Shown in pieces: positions 17,692 through 26,648 of a DNA stretch of 64,000 nt. The notes below the pieces were generated by a model. It saw nothing but the letters and a program-made list of their open reading frames with translations, ran no database searches and was not told the DNA's origin. The position numbers and the translations under genes were made by a program. Source of the stretch: Patescibacteria group bacterium (GTDB taxonomy: Bacteria > Patescibacteriota > Patescibacteriia > 2-12-FULL-60-25). The stretch's first letter is position 1. Each line of letters begins with the position of its first letter. The stretch spans positions 1 through 64,000 of the forward strand of contig JAGOUY010000009.1 in NCBI GenBank assembly GCA_018061025.1, given 5' to 3'.

Positions 17692-17720
17692 TGGACGAAA
17701 TAGGACTAGCTCGCTACCAT
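17692..17720 (+). promoter_or_regulatory. trpS promoter, nearly leaderless
   Basis: TGGACG (17692-17697), 17 nt, TACCAT (17715-17720), then 9 nt to ATG 17730. Confidence 0.55.
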
Positions 17721-17729
17721 TCGGATAAT

Positions 17730-18719
17730 ATGCAAGATCTTGTGTTTTCTGGGGTGCAACCGACGAGTGGACTCCACATCGGCAACTATATTGGGGCGTT
17801 AAAGCAGTGGATTGAGCTCCAGCATCGTTATCCGTGTTTGTTTTGTATTGTGGATTTGCATGCGATTACGGTGCCTCAGGAACCTGCTGCGCTTAGAAAG
17901 AACATCTTGGAAGCGGCCGCGACGTATCTGGCGATTGGGGTGAATCCGGAACGCTCGACGATCTATGTGCAAAGTGAAGTACCGGAGCATGCGGAATTGT
18001 CTTGGATCTTGAGTACGATGGCCAAGATTGGGCAGATGGAACGGATGACGCAATATAAAGACAAGTCGCAGAAATATGGCGATAAGGTGGGGTTAGGGTT
18101 GTTTAGCTACCCAGTGCTCATGGCGGCGGATATTCTTTTGTATGACACGACGGTGGTGCCTGTGGGTGATGACCAGATGCAACATATTGAATTAGCCCGT
18201 GACTTGGCAGATCGCTTTAATCATCACTTTGGACCGACGTTTACGCTCCCAGAGATCTACGTGCAGGAACATGGCGCACGCATTATGAGTTTGCAGGATG
18301 CGAGCAAGAAGATGAGTAAGAGTGACGTGTCTGAACTGAGTAAAATTACGCTCACGGATGATGCAGATACGATTCGTAAAAAGATCATGAAAGCGGTGAC
18401 GGATACGGAACCGGGTGTGACGTTTGATGTGGACAAGAAACCGGCGGTGGCGAACTTAATGACCATCTACCATCAATTATCTGGCAAGACATTGGAGGAA
18501 ATTGAAACGGAGTTTGCAGGCAAGGGGTATGGCGATTTTAAGAAAGCTCTCGCAGAACTCGTCGTCGCGGAGATTGAGCCGATCTCGAAGAAGATTCATC
18601 ACTACTTACAAGATCCGGCCGAGCTTACGCGCGTGTTAAATACGGGACGAAATCGCGCGCATGAACTAGCGAGTAAGAAGATGAAGCTCGTGAGAGATCG
18701 TGTGGGATTGGGGAGATAA
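17730..18719 (+). CDS. trpS: Tryptophanyl-tRNA synthetase
   Basis: Class I aminoacyl-tRNA synthetase charging tRNA-Trp. The start at 17730 gives the canonical N-terminus MQDLVFSGVQPTSGLHIGNY with the HIGH-like signature; the frame is open further upstream but without homology. The KMSKS loop is KKMSKSD. Other typical segments are DLHAIT, DQMQHIELARDLA and the C-terminal helical domain. Length 329 aa is normal. Confidence 0.98.
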   Translation: MQDLVFSGVQPTSGLHIGNYIGALKQWIELQHRYPCLFCIVDLHAITVPQEPAALRKNILEAAATYLAIGVNPERSTIYVQSEVPEHAELSWILSTMAKIGQMERMTQYKDKSQKYGDKVGLGLFSYPVLMAADILLYDTTVVPVGDDQMQHIELARDLADRFNHHFGPTFTLPEIYVQEHGARIMSLQDASKKMSKSDVSELSKITLTDDADTIRKKIMKAVTDTEPGVTFDVDKKPAVANLMTIYHQLSGKTLEEIETEFAGKGYGDFKKALAELVVAEIEPISKKIHHYLQDPAELTRVLNTGRNRAHELASKKMKLVRDRVGLGR

Positions 18720-18809
18720 CAATACTCCCCCGTTTATCTTATCGAGCCTCTGGGCTGGGTTCCCTCCTTCGAGGGAATGACGGAATAAAATAGATCGTTA
18801 CGTATATAA

Positions 18810-18838
18810 CAAAAACATCCCGGTTAGGGATGTTTTTG
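18810..18838. terminator. Bidirectional terminator between trpS and rnpB
   Basis: CAAAAACATCCC pairs with GGGATGTTTTTG around GGTTA. On the minus strand it follows the 3' end of rnpB. Confidence 0.85.
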
Positions 18839-18844
18839 TATGGG

Positions 18845-19318
18845 TAGGCAAGGCTATAAGCCGAGTTTTGTTTTCCTGACCGAAGCCAGAATTGATGACC
18901 ATCTCTCTCGACGTCGCATCGCTGCGACGCTCTAGCGAGCGACCATTCCTTGAAAAAACTGTTGCGCTGAATTACTTCATAGCAACTGCCTTCTCGCGGA
19001 CTTGCTCTTGCACCAGAGAGGGTTTACCACACTCCGCTGTTACCAACGGAGGAACGACGTGGCCGAACCATTGCTCCCGAAGGAGATAGTGACCTCGAAG
19101 TACTTTTCACCTTTCACCGAGCTTACGCCCGATTAGTATTGTCTCTGTGGCACTTTCCCTAGGCTTATCAGAACGTTCGGCACGTGTCCGTTCGTTCTGA
19201 GTATACCTGGCAGCCGTTAACTGCTCTCACGACGATGTACCTTGCGATACAAAGGGGGCTCGGACTTTCCTCACCGGTTTGCACCAGCGCGGTCATCTGC
19301 CTTACCTAACGCGAACAG
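18845..19318 (-). ncRNA. rnpB: RNase P RNA
   Basis: Catalytic RNA of RNase P for tRNA 5' maturation. On the minus strand the 5' part contains the conserved GAGGAAAGTCCGAGCTCC-like block (around 19245-19275) and the 3' end has ACTCGGCTTATAGCC (around 18853-18870), the two strands of the conserved core. The intervening length is typical of a bacterial A-type RNA. End coordinates are approximate. Confidence 0.92.
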
Positions 19319-19397
19319 TAGCAGAAAACAGTAGAAAAATCAAGGGGGCGAGAAAAGCGCATCGACTAAATCTCCTTGAGGGACGGGAAAGAAATTT

Positions 19398-19434
19398 AGG
19401 GATACGGGCGACACGTAGGGAGTCGCCGGATTAA
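19398..19434 (-). terminator. 3' hairpin of paralogue 1
   Basis: GGCGACT...AGTCGCC hairpin followed on the minus strand by CCGTATCCCTAAATTTCTTTC. The same trailing sequence occurs downstream of paralogue 2 (about 20595-20616), showing that the 3' region was duplicated too. Confidence 0.55.
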
Positions 19435-19468
19435 TAAGAAGAAGTGCGAAGATTTTTCACGAGCCTTT

Positions 19469-20419
19469 CTAAAACAGACGAAAGCGGGGCTGATGACGAA
19501 CAGGAACCGGATGGATCGGCTCGACCAGGATTCTCCACTCGCTCCCGCCGCTTTGATTAGCGAGCGGTTGGCAGTAATACCAGCCCTCGCCCTTGATAGA
19601 GTAACCGGGGGCGATGACACATGTCACTCGCTCATTGAGCGGGCTCTGACACTCCCAGGTGCCTCGTCTCGGATGGAGTCGAGGCCTCAGCCTGAGGAGG
19701 TTCACTCCAGGTTGCCCAGACTTCTTTTTGCAGGCGTCTTCTTGGCGCTCCAGGATAGCTACCTTACGGCGCTGCCATACCTGGGACACGGAGAAGTCTC
19801 CTGCACGGAAGTTATCGCGAAAAAAGAGGAGGACAACCCGTTCTGAAGGGCCGTGGACGGACATGCGTACCGCTACCGCTCTTCCGATCGAGACCTCTAC
19901 AACCTCATACCAGGGACTGGTCGGCGGTGCGACGCTGGAGAGCGTAGAGTCGCGGATCGCTCTGATGTCTTGCAGGAGCTTGGAGCCTTCGGGCTTCGCT
20001 CGCTCGCAATCGCAGCGAATCTGCACCTGGCCACGCGAGTGAAGCTCGCGGAGTACGTCGTCACTTCGGTCGTAGGAACTTCGGCAGAGAGGGCATGTAG
20101 GTACGTACCTCTCGAGGAAGTCGCGCATCTGCTGGATGATATCGTGGCGCACACGAACCTCTTTGGGGAGGTACTCCCAGGCGTGTTTGAGCGCCTCGTC
20201 GCGATCGAGCGACCAGCACGCCCACCAGAGCGCGCAATGCTGACGAGCGAGTGCGCCGTAGGCGTACACGTCTCGTCCGTTGATCTGGCCGATCACGATG
20301 GCCAGGACGGGGTTCTGTACGGTCGGGACAAAAGAGCAGAGCGACGGGAGGCAGCGTGCCGCCAGCCAGCTGCGGAAAAGGGTTTCGGGTGTAGGAATCT
20401 GACTTGCTGCTGCGTTCAT
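19469..20419 (-). CDS. Hypothetical Cys-motif protein, paralogue 1, 316 aa
   Basis: No family recognised. It is paralogous to the upstream gene (20658-21647). Both share YAYGALARxHxAxWW near residue 52, a CPLCxxxYDR motif followed ~25 residues later by CxC (a probable zinc knuckle), and GWYYCQP/GWWYCRP near residue 285. The start is set by AAGGAGG 8 nt upstream. The promoter is at 20534-20562 and a leader hairpin at 20456-20467. Composition suggests a soluble cytoplasmic protein. Confidence 0.78.
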   Translation of the reverse strand: MNAAASQIPTPETLFRSWLAARCLPSLCSFVPTVQNPVLAIVIGQINGRDVYAYGALARQHCALWWACWSLDRDEALKHAWEYLPKEVRVRHDIIQQMRDFLERYVPTCPLCRSSYDRSDDVLRELHSRGQVQIRCDCERAKPEGSKLLQDIRAIRDSTLSSVAPPTSPWYEVVEVSIGRAVAVRMSVHGPSERVVLLFFRDNFRAGDFSVSQVWQRRKVAILERQEDACKKKSGQPGVNLLRLRPRLHPRRGTWECQSPLNERVTCVIAPGYSIKGEGWYYCQPLANQSGGSEWRILVEPIHPVPVRHQPRFRLF

Positions 20420-20455
20420 TTCTTCATCCTCCTTATGGGGTGACGAGAGGTGTTA

Positions 20456-20467
20456 GAGACCATTCTC
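20456..20467 (-). promoter_or_regulatory. Conserved leader hairpin, paralogue 1
   Basis: GAGA-CCAT-TCTC (+ strand). It has the same loop and flanking TCCAACTCC-type sequence as the leader of paralogue 2 at 21699-21714. Confidence 0.45.
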
Positions 20468-20533
20468 CAACTCCCTCTCTTGGCAAGCATGCATATCTAA
20501 ATGCCTAACAAGAGAAGGGGCAGGAAATATGAG

Positions 20534-20562
20534 TTTATACCTAATTTTATGCATCCTGTCAA
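20534..20562 (-). promoter_or_regulatory. Promoter of paralogue 1
   Basis: Minus strand: TTGACA (20557-20562), 17 nt, TATAAA (20534-20539); near consensus. Confidence 0.8.
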
Positions 20563-20594
20563 TGAGAGCGCATCAACGAAATTTCCTTTCCTTG

Positions 20595-20637
20595 AAAGAA
20601 ATTTAGGGATACGGAGGACATCAGAACGATGTCCTCG
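20595..20637 (-). terminator. 3' hairpin of paralogue 2
   Basis: GGACATC-AGAAC-GATGTCC, preceded on the + strand by GAAAGAAATTTAGGGATACGG, identical to the sequence downstream of paralogue 1. It overlaps the leader region of paralogue 1. Confidence 0.5.
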
Positions 20638-20657
20638 AGGAGGGAAGGAACGGGCGT

Positions 20658-21647
20658 TCAGCGGGCGGAGGGGGGCGGATCGGAAGGCTTCTTGCGGGGG
20701 GAGGCGGGGGTGTAACGGAGCGGTACCGGCGCGAGGGGGATGACACCGATGACCTGGCGCGACTCCCCGGAGTTCACGATGGGATTCACGGGACGGCAGT
20801 ACCACCATCCCTCGGTCATTCCCTGCTCGTGTTTCAGATGTACGACGTACCTCACATCTTCCTCATCCGTCCGCTGGAAGTACTCCCACTGTCCGAGACC
20901 GGTGTTCCGGCGCAGATAGAGCTTGAAGCTCTCTCCCCTGTCCACCTCATCCTCGTACTGATCCGCCTGAGCGTTGCTGGCTTGAGTGCGGAGACGCACC
21001 CAGGTGAAGGAGGCATTTACCTTGCCGTCGGCGGTCTTGAGAGCCTTGAAATCCACCGAGAGCATGATGCGCTCAGAGGAGGGATCGAAGAGCATCCTGG
21101 CCACGGGGGCAGTGCTCACATCGATGCGGGCGATCTCGACGAGACCCGCAGGTTCCGTAGACGACACCCACGGCAGCAACGAACGGAGTTCCTGCAGGAG
21201 CTCCGACACGTCTCCGCCCTTCTCCTTGCAGGCACAGGTGAGCGCCGTCCTGCCGCTGACCAGGAACGAGACGAGCGTCTCCATGCCCCGATCGTAAACC
21301 CCCATGCAGAGGGGGCAGCGAGGAGCATGCACGGTGAGGAGCGCGTCGAGACGAGTGACGAGCTCCGCTTCCTCTGCATTTGCGTGGCGAGAGAGGTCGG
21401 GGATGGCGTGACGCACCGCGATCTCCCGGTTGAGCGTCCAGACCTCCCACCAACGCGCGCTGTGATCGCGGGCGAGGGCGCCGTAGGCATACACCCGTTC
21501 GCCGGCGCACTCTCCGATGTCGAGGACGCAGACCGGGGAGGCGAAGTCCGGCTGAAAGGCCTCCAGCGCAGGCTGGCAGTGCCGAGCCTGCCACGCGGTG
21601 AAGAGCTGCTGAGCGGTGCACGGGTTCTGGTCGATTGCGGTGGTCAT
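20658..21647 (-). CDS. Hypothetical Cys-motif protein, paralogue 2, 329 aa
   Basis: Paralogue of 19469-20419 with the same landmarks: ERVYAYGALARDHSARWWEVW, CPLCMGVYDRG then CAC, and EGWWYCRPV. The C-terminus is Pro/Ser/Lys-rich and tail-like (TPASPRKKPSDPPPSAR). Overall identity to paralogue 1 is modest, so the duplication is old or selection is diversifying. The ribosome-binding site is weaker (GTGAG). The promoter is at 21775-21803, with two hairpins in its leader. No catalytic motif is visible. Confidence 0.78.
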   Translation of the reverse strand: MTTAIDQNPCTAQQLFTAWQARHCQPALEAFQPDFASPVCVLDIGECAGERVYAYGALARDHSARWWEVWTLNREIAVRHAIPDLSRHANAEEAELVTRLDALLTVHAPRCPLCMGVYDRGMETLVSFLVSGRTALTCACKEKGGDVSELLQELRSLLPWVSSTEPAGLVEIARIDVSTAPVARMLFDPSSERIMLSVDFKALKTADGKVNASFTWVRLRTQASNAQADQYEDEVDRGESFKLYLRRNTGLGQWEYFQRTDEEDVRYVVHLKHEQGMTEGWWYCRPVNPIVNSGESRQVIGVIPLAPVPLRYTPASPRKKPSDPPPSAR

Positions 21648-21698
21648 GATGAGCTCACTTTCTTTTTCACGAGTTGTCTACGAACACGGGATACGGAA

Positions 21699-21755
21699 GG
21701 AGAACCATTTCTCCAACTACTCCCATACGTACACACAAAAAATGTGCACGTATGG
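21699..21755 (-). promoter_or_regulatory. Leader hairpins of paralogue 2
   Basis: GGAGAA-CCAT-TTCTCC (21699-21714) is shared with paralogue 1. A second stem, CCATACGT...ACGTATGG (21723-21755), is specific to this copy. Confidence 0.5.
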
Positions 21756-21774
21756 ACGTGGTTAGAAACAGCAA

Positions 21775-21803
21775 AATGTAGCTTATTTTAGGGGTTTTGT
21801 CAA
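21775..21803 (-). promoter_or_regulatory. Promoter of paralogue 2
   Basis: Minus strand: TTGACA (21798-21803), 17 nt, TACATT (21775-21780). Confidence 0.75.
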
Positions 21804-21838
21804 GATCGAAAAAAAAGCGTCAGGCACCAGGGACTAGG

Positions 21839-22462
21839 CTATAGAAAAGAGGTCACAACAACCAATCCTAATAAAATAATACAAACGAAGAGATACCCTA
21901 TAATCCATGAACCCTTTATTTTTCCTCCGGTAAATAGTTGATGGAAGGCTTCTTTGGGTACAAACATCGAGGCAAGACCTAGAAAAAGGGGCGCGAGGAG
22001 CATGATCCCTACCAGGGTGAGGAGTATTTTCGGTAAAGGAGCGATCGTTAATGTCTCCACCTTCTCTATCTGCCCCATGATCATCGTAAGAATAAAGAAG
22101 AAGGCTGCCACCAGGAGACAGATACCCCCTATAATCGATAGAACTTTTTCTAGACGAGGCCAGGTGGTTTGATGGTCTGTATCGCGTCGTGACCAGGCAA
22201 CGTATAGGGCGACGGGGAGGATAAGGATTAAGGCGGTGAATCCATGCACCGCGTTGTCGGAGACCTCTTGGAATTTCTGGGGAGAAAAGGCGGGAACCGC
22301 AACGGAAGCGAGAAAGTAGACGATGGAGAAGACAGTTAAGAAGACTGGTTTGGCATATTCGCCAAAACGCCAAGGCTTGAAGAGCGCGAATACAGTGGCC
22401 GCTCCGAGTACAGAGCAGAGGATGTAAAAGAGGAGGACGGCTTCGCCGGAAAATGTAGGCAT
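21839..22462 (-). CDS. Polytopic membrane protein, 207 aa
   Basis: About six hydrophobic segments (near residues 8-28, 40-60, 72-90, 108-128, 145-165, 185-205) and little else; no family recognised. It begins 9 nt after the DUF2207 gene and is presumably co-transcribed with it. An overlapping frame (21834-22478) lacks the membrane pattern and is rejected. The final residues are hydrophobic, so the C-terminus ends in or near the membrane. Confidence 0.75.
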   Translation of the reverse strand: MPTFSGEAVLLFYILCSVLGAATVFALFKPWRFGEYAKPVFLTVFSIVYFLASVAVPAFSPQKFQEVSDNAVHGFTALILILPVALYVAWSRRDTDHQTTWPRLEKVLSIIGGICLLVAAFFFILTMIMGQIEKVETLTIAPLPKILLTLVGIMLLAPLFLGLASMFVPKEAFHQLFTGGKIKGSWIIGYLFVCIILLGLVVVTSFL

Positions 22463-22471
22463 AATACTTTT

Positions 22472-24190
22472 CTACCAACTCCCTCCCCCACCTCCGCCCA
22501 TACCGCCACCGGAACCACCACCGGAGAAGCCAGAACTACCAGCTCCACCAGAAGAAGGCGAGGCGTACATACTCGACGTATTTGTGTCGTGGATGGCGCG
22601 GGTTAAACTTGAAATTTGTAAGGCCGTTAACCCATTTAAGGAGGCGCCGCGGAGATAGCTTGGGGGTGACATCAGCATACCATCGAATTGGTGGGCCCAT
22701 TCTTTTTCGATACCAAAAGCTACGGCTGCGGGTAAGAAGCGCGCGAATTGTTCAGGTTTTTTGGCGGGAGCATCAGTGAACTGCAGACGTTTTTCTTCGG
22801 TGAGAGACAGGAACCAACGAAAACCCTCTACCTCCTCAACGACGACAGCAGCTTCTTTGGTCATACGCGGCATGTGCCAACCGAACGCTCCTACAATAAG
22901 GCCGCACATGATCGAGGATGCCACCTGGATAGGAAGTTGATCGGAAGCCAGGATAAGAAGGACGGCCACGACAACTCCTCCCGTGATCCAGAGGGCGCGC
23001 GTCGTGCTGGGATTACCTGGGAACCAGCCTAAGGATTTTAATTCTTTAAAGGCGGATTCACGGGCTTTTTCGATATCTTTATAAAAGGTAGAGCGAAGAT
23101 CGGAGGGATCAACGACGAGATCACTTTCATCGAATAAGCCTTTGAAAATGATTTTTTCGAAGTCGTGCAGCCCGCCCGCATCGGTTGGTTTTACTCGCAC
23201 AAAGACGAATTTACTTTCTTTGTTCCAACGCGCGACTTTTTCTAAAAAGCTGCCCCCTTCTTTTTCTTCTTGCCACTCAATTGTTAAATAGCCGCGCCGT
23301 GCGAGGTCGAGGATGGTGGCGGTGATGGCACGAGAAGAGAGGTGTTGGTCACGCAAGGCGACTTGGAGACCCGGAGGGAGCGAACGCGGTTCTTCGTAGT
23401 GTGGGACGATGGTGCCGCGGCCTTTTGGTTCTTTGCCGTAGCGATACCAAATCAGCCACATGCCAAGAAAAACGAGAAGCGGGAGTCCGAGCCAACCGTT
23501 ATCTTGTAGATACCGTTGAACATGATCCCACGTTGATAATGAGGTAAACGCACTTCCAGGAAATTCGAAGACGACGGTCATCCCCTCTCCATCATCTAAG
23601 GCACGTGTTGAGGACGCCTGTACGAAGTTTGCGGTGTCTTTCCAAACACACTTCGGATCTTGAGAACCGACAACACCCACAAAACAGGCGCGGCGTGTAG
23701 AAGAGGGGGCGACGAGCTCGAGGGAGACATGCTTGATGGGAACAAGCCAGCCATTTCCCGTCAGGTTCCAATACCATTCGACATTCCCATCAATATCATT
23801 CAACGAACGGTTGGTCGCGTATTGGATCACGTAGGTATGCTTCCCCGTCAGATAACGATCTGGATCGCCGATTTTTATCTCAACATCGCGATTTTTGCGT
23901 TGAACCTTGTATGGAACATCTGACCCATCGAGTTGAACCCCTTGGATATCCAAATGGAGTTTGTAGTTTCCACCATGGCGATCGTAGACATCGGGGATGA
24001 GACGGTAGATGCCGTGCCGGTCGCTGACGCCAAAATCATAGGTAATGCGCTCTTCGATGGTGGCGCTACGGTCTTGGTTGAGGTTCGCGCGTACATCAAA
24101 GCGCTCGATGCTTTCGGCGGCATAGACAGGAACGCCAACGACGAACAGACAAAATATGGCGAAGATAATCCGGGAAATGAAGGTTCTCAT
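22472..24190 (-). CDS. DUF2207 family membrane protein, 572 aa
   Basis: Signal peptide (about 1-24, ending VPVYA), then the extracytoplasmic DUF2207 domain (IERFDVRANLNQDRSATIEERITYDFG...HGIYRLIP). A membrane helix follows near 240, a cytoplasmic region (TILDLARRGYLTIEW), two more helices near 400-445, and a Gly/Ser-rich tail ending GGGGGGSW typical of the family. Cellular role unknown. A short -10-like TAGGAT lies 11 nt before ATG. It heads a two-gene unit with 21839-22462. Confidence 0.9.
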   Translation of the reverse strand: MRTFISRIIFAIFCLFVVGVPVYAAESIERFDVRANLNQDRSATIEERITYDFGVSDRHGIYRLIPDVYDRHGGNYKLHLDIQGVQLDGSDVPYKVQRKNRDVEIKIGDPDRYLTGKHTYVIQYATNRSLNDIDGNVEWYWNLTGNGWLVPIKHVSLELVAPSSTRRACFVGVVGSQDPKCVWKDTANFVQASSTRALDDGEGMTVVFEFPGSAFTSLSTWDHVQRYLQDNGWLGLPLLVFLGMWLIWYRYGKEPKGRGTIVPHYEEPRSLPPGLQVALRDQHLSSRAITATILDLARRGYLTIEWQEEKEGGSFLEKVARWNKESKFVFVRVKPTDAGGLHDFEKIIFKGLFDESDLVVDPSDLRSTFYKDIEKARESAFKELKSLGWFPGNPSTTRALWITGGVVVAVLLILASDQLPIQVASSIMCGLIVGAFGWHMPRMTKEAAVVVEEVEGFRWFLSLTEEKRLQFTDAPAKKPEQFARFLPAAVAFGIEKEWAHQFDGMLMSPPSYLRGASLNGLTALQISSLTRAIHDTNTSSMYASPSSGGAGSSGFSGGGSGGGMGGGGGGSW

Positions 24191-24228
24191 ACAGTAGTTT
24201 TATCCTATCATGCACTCCATATTCGCGG

Positions 24229-24234
24229 TATGAT
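24229..24234 (+). promoter_or_regulatory. -10-like box, 9 nt before ATG 24244
   Basis: TATGAT then 9 nt. It lies in the short divergent gap with the DUF2207 gene; no clear -35. Confidence 0.45.
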
Positions 24235-24243
24235 AGGGATGGT

Positions 24244-25203
24244 ATGCGTCCGCTCTCGTCTTTAAAACATGTCCTCATCGAGAACCAGATAGTCGTCGTG
24301 TTATTAGCGATGGTTTTAGGGCTGTTGTTTCCCGAAACGTTCCAACCTTTGAAGGCGTTTTCTACCCAGCTATTGATCGTCGTATTTTTTGCTTCGAGCA
24401 TCCGCTTGTCGATTGAAGAAGTGACTTCGTACGTGCGCGACAAGAAACTCATGGTGTGGGCGAACTTGTTCATGTTGGGGATTTTGCCGCTCGCGCTCTA
24501 CGCGCCGGTAGCCATGATTGGGCGTTTTTTTCAAGCGGAGTGGTTGGAGCCGTGGGCACTTGCTCTCCTCATCTTTGGAGCCGTACCGACAGGGATGACG
24601 ATTGCGCTCATCGCGGATTTTATTGGAGGAGTAACATCGCTCGCACTTGTGATCACGACGACCACCTCGTTACTTGCCCCGCTGACGATTCCGTTTATCT
24701 TTAAACTGACGGTTGGGCAGTATGTGCCGATTCCCGTCGTCTCCATGTTTTGGTCGTTAGCGCTCACGATTATTGCGCCGTTTTTTATGGCGATGCTCGT
24801 CAAAAAAAGCGCTCCACGCTTTGTGAATCGCTGGGGCGAATGGCTGCGTGGGATATCGGTAATTGCGTTTGGCTTGTTGATCGCGGGGATTGTGGCGGAG
24901 ACGGGTGGAGCAAGCCTACTCCGTTGGGAGTGGCGTGATGGCGTCGTGCTTTTGGGTGCGATTGGCTGGATGGGAGCGCTGACCTGGGGACTGTATCGCC
25001 TCCTCTCTTGGCGCACGGGCTCAGAGCGGCTCACAGTCGCGCTGTGCATGATTTATATGAATAACACGCTGGCATTGTTTATTGCCAATCGCTTTTTTCC
25101 TGAGTCGGGGGCGTTGCCAAAGCTTCTTCTTTTGCTACTCGCGGCCAATATTCTCCTGTTTCCAATTAAAAGAGAGGCGAAAAAATTGATGCTTGTTAGA
25201 TAA
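24244..25203 (+). CDS. Bile acid:sodium symporter (BASS/ACR3-like) family transporter
   Basis: 319 aa with about ten membrane helices. Features include LIVVFFASSIRLSIEEV (the helix 2 region of BASS proteins), FGAVPTGMTIALIADFIGG and NNTLALFIANRFF. Members move organic anions or arsenite with sodium or protons; the substrate cannot be read from sequence. No arsenic-resistance genes are adjacent. Monocistronic, divergent from DUF2207. Confidence 0.85.
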   Translation: MRPLSSLKHVLIENQIVVVLLAMVLGLLFPETFQPLKAFSTQLLIVVFFASSIRLSIEEVTSYVRDKKLMVWANLFMLGILPLALYAPVAMIGRFFQAEWLEPWALALLIFGAVPTGMTIALIADFIGGVTSLALVITTTTSLLAPLTIPFIFKLTVGQYVPIPVVSMFWSLALTIIAPFFMAMLVKKSAPRFVNRWGEWLRGISVIAFGLLIAGIVAETGGASLLRWEWRDGVVLLGAIGWMGALTWGLYRLLSWRTGSERLTVALCMIYMNNTLALFIANRFFPESGALPKLLLLLLAANILLFPIKREAKKLMLVR

Positions 25204-25208
25204 CGATC

Positions 25209-26333
25209 CTATTCTTCTGATCCCAGCACTTCTTCAATCTTTTCAAGCGTTTTTGTCAGATTACCATGTTTTTCTACCAGTTCTTGAAGAGTTTTGTGGT
25301 CCGTATGCCCAGCCAACTTTCCTAAGCGACTAGAAAACCAGTCACGCGTGCGGCTGACGACTCCCACACGAAATGTCCCCATCTGAATACGCTCCATAGC
25401 AACCCTCACTTCGTCCCTTGAGCGTGTGGATCCTAACTCTCGTTCGAGCTCAAACGTGGTGACACGCAGCTCTTCTACGATGCGTTTTTTATCCACTTTG
25501 GCAGCTTCTTTTTGACGACGGGCCTGTTTGTTTTCAGATACCGTTTCCAAAATTGGCGTCTGCGTTGAATGGAGAATCGTTCTCACTTTTGTGTCCCGGT
25601 CGTATATTTCAAATGGTTTTTTCTTGTATGACGATACCTCGGGCTTTTTATCTAGAGCCTCTCCTATTCTCTTCTCTTCTTGTATACGCTTCGTGTAATA
25701 CTCAAACCGTTGCCGTGTCTTTGTAAGATGCGCTCCCCCACCATTTATTCTTGTTCGACCTATAACTACCTGTGTAATTACTTGTGCACTTTTTAGCGCA
25801 TCTTCAAGCTCCTCAACATGCAGAACATGGTTCTCCGCTCTTAACTGGCGAACTCTTTCTAAGGCTACTTCAACTCGCTCCCAGACCGGATGGCATGCAA
25901 GTAAACGATCTTCAAGCTCTTGGGATTGAATAGGCAGCAATCCTTTGACCTTTCTCCATCCATCATCCCATGCTTGTTGTTGATAGACCGGCGTGGGGCG
26001 ATTTGCCAAATCTTCGAGAAAGGCTACTTGCTCCACAATATCCTCATACTCAAGTCTAGCCCTCTTTTCCTTATTTGATTCTGCCGGAGGTTCCCAGGGA
26101 GTCCAATCTTTGTCGTCGCTCACTTTCCTCCAGCTTCCATCCTCTTCTTTTAGATGGCGATAGCGAGAATTAGGCTCGTAAGGATTTACGAATTTTTTAG
26201 GTGCCTTTGGGGTAGGCGGGACTGATTTCCTGTCTTTTGATGGATCAGTCGGAGCCACCTCTGGCTCTTCTTTTGTTTTTGGAGCCGACCATCTATGAAT
26301 CGCCCCCATGATGTCAAAAAGCATATGTATCAT
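25209..26333 (-). CDS. Hypothetical charged helical protein, 374 aa
   Basis: No family recognised. Residues ~15-60 are Pro/Lys/Glu-rich and probably disordered. A short W-rich motif follows (DGSWRKVSDDKDWTPWEPP, ~65-82), then long Glu/Lys/Arg helices and probable coiled coils to the end. No signal peptide or membrane helix. ATG 26333 or 26324 could be the start. It is convergent with the BASS gene (5 nt apart) and follows tRNA-Ala on the same strand. Confidence 0.7.
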   Translation of the reverse strand: MIHMLFDIMGAIHRWSAPKTKEEPEVAPTDPSKDRKSVPPTPKAPKKFVNPYEPNSRYRHLKEEDGSWRKVSDDKDWTPWEPPAESNKEKRARLEYEDIVEQVAFLEDLANRPTPVYQQQAWDDGWRKVKGLLPIQSQELEDRLLACHPVWERVEVALERVRQLRAENHVLHVEELEDALKSAQVITQVVIGRTRINGGGAHLTKTRQRFEYYTKRIQEEKRIGEALDKKPEVSSYKKKPFEIYDRDTKVRTILHSTQTPILETVSENKQARRQKEAAKVDKKRIVEELRVTTFELERELGSTRSRDEVRVAMERIQMGTFRVGVVSRTRDWFSSRLGKLAGHTDHKTLQELVEKHGNLTKTLEKIEEVLGSEE

Positions 26334-26394
26334 CCTAAGTATACTTGTTTCTTGCCATCCTTCCTAGTCGCGGAACAAACATCTAATCATTATC

Positions 26395-26422
26395 AAAACA
26401 ATCCGCTTTAGCGGATTGTTTT
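26395..26422. terminator. tRNA-Ala terminator
   Basis: AAAACAATCCGC pairs with GCGGATTGTTTT around TTTA, directly downstream of the tRNA on the minus strand. Confidence 0.85.
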
Positions 26423-26425
26423 ACG

Positions 26426-26501
26426 TGGTGGACCCTGTCGGGCTCGAACCGACCACCCCCTGCTTGCAAAGCAGGTGCTCTACCAAATGAGCTAAGGGCC
26501 C
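26426..26501 (-). tRNA. tRNA-Ala (anticodon TGC)
   Basis: 76 nt with encoded CCA. Acceptor GGGCCCT/AGGGTCC has one G-U pair. The anticodon stem CTGCT/AGCAG holds TTGCAA, and the T-arm contains GGTTCGAGCCC. Confidence 0.96.
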
Positions 26502-26610
26502 TCTCTTTGTGTGGCAGTACCTTAACAAAAGACTTAAAATCAATCAACCCCATCCCGCGCCCTCCTCTTCTCATTACCGAACGGACCTATTTTACAGGCG
26601 AAAATAAGCG

Positions 26611-26639
26611 TTGTCTCTGTGCCGTTTCCGCTATACACT
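26611..26639 (+). promoter_or_regulatory. Nearly leaderless promoter
   Basis: TTGTCT (26611-26616), 17 nt, TACACT (26634-26639), 9 nt to ATG 26649. Confidence 0.65.
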
Positions 26640-26648
26640 TCTCTTAAT

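Noticed and set aside
21834-22478. Alternative frame over the six-helix membrane protein
   Set aside because: Basic, proline/arginine-rich composition without membrane pattern; the other frame is clearly a membrane protein.
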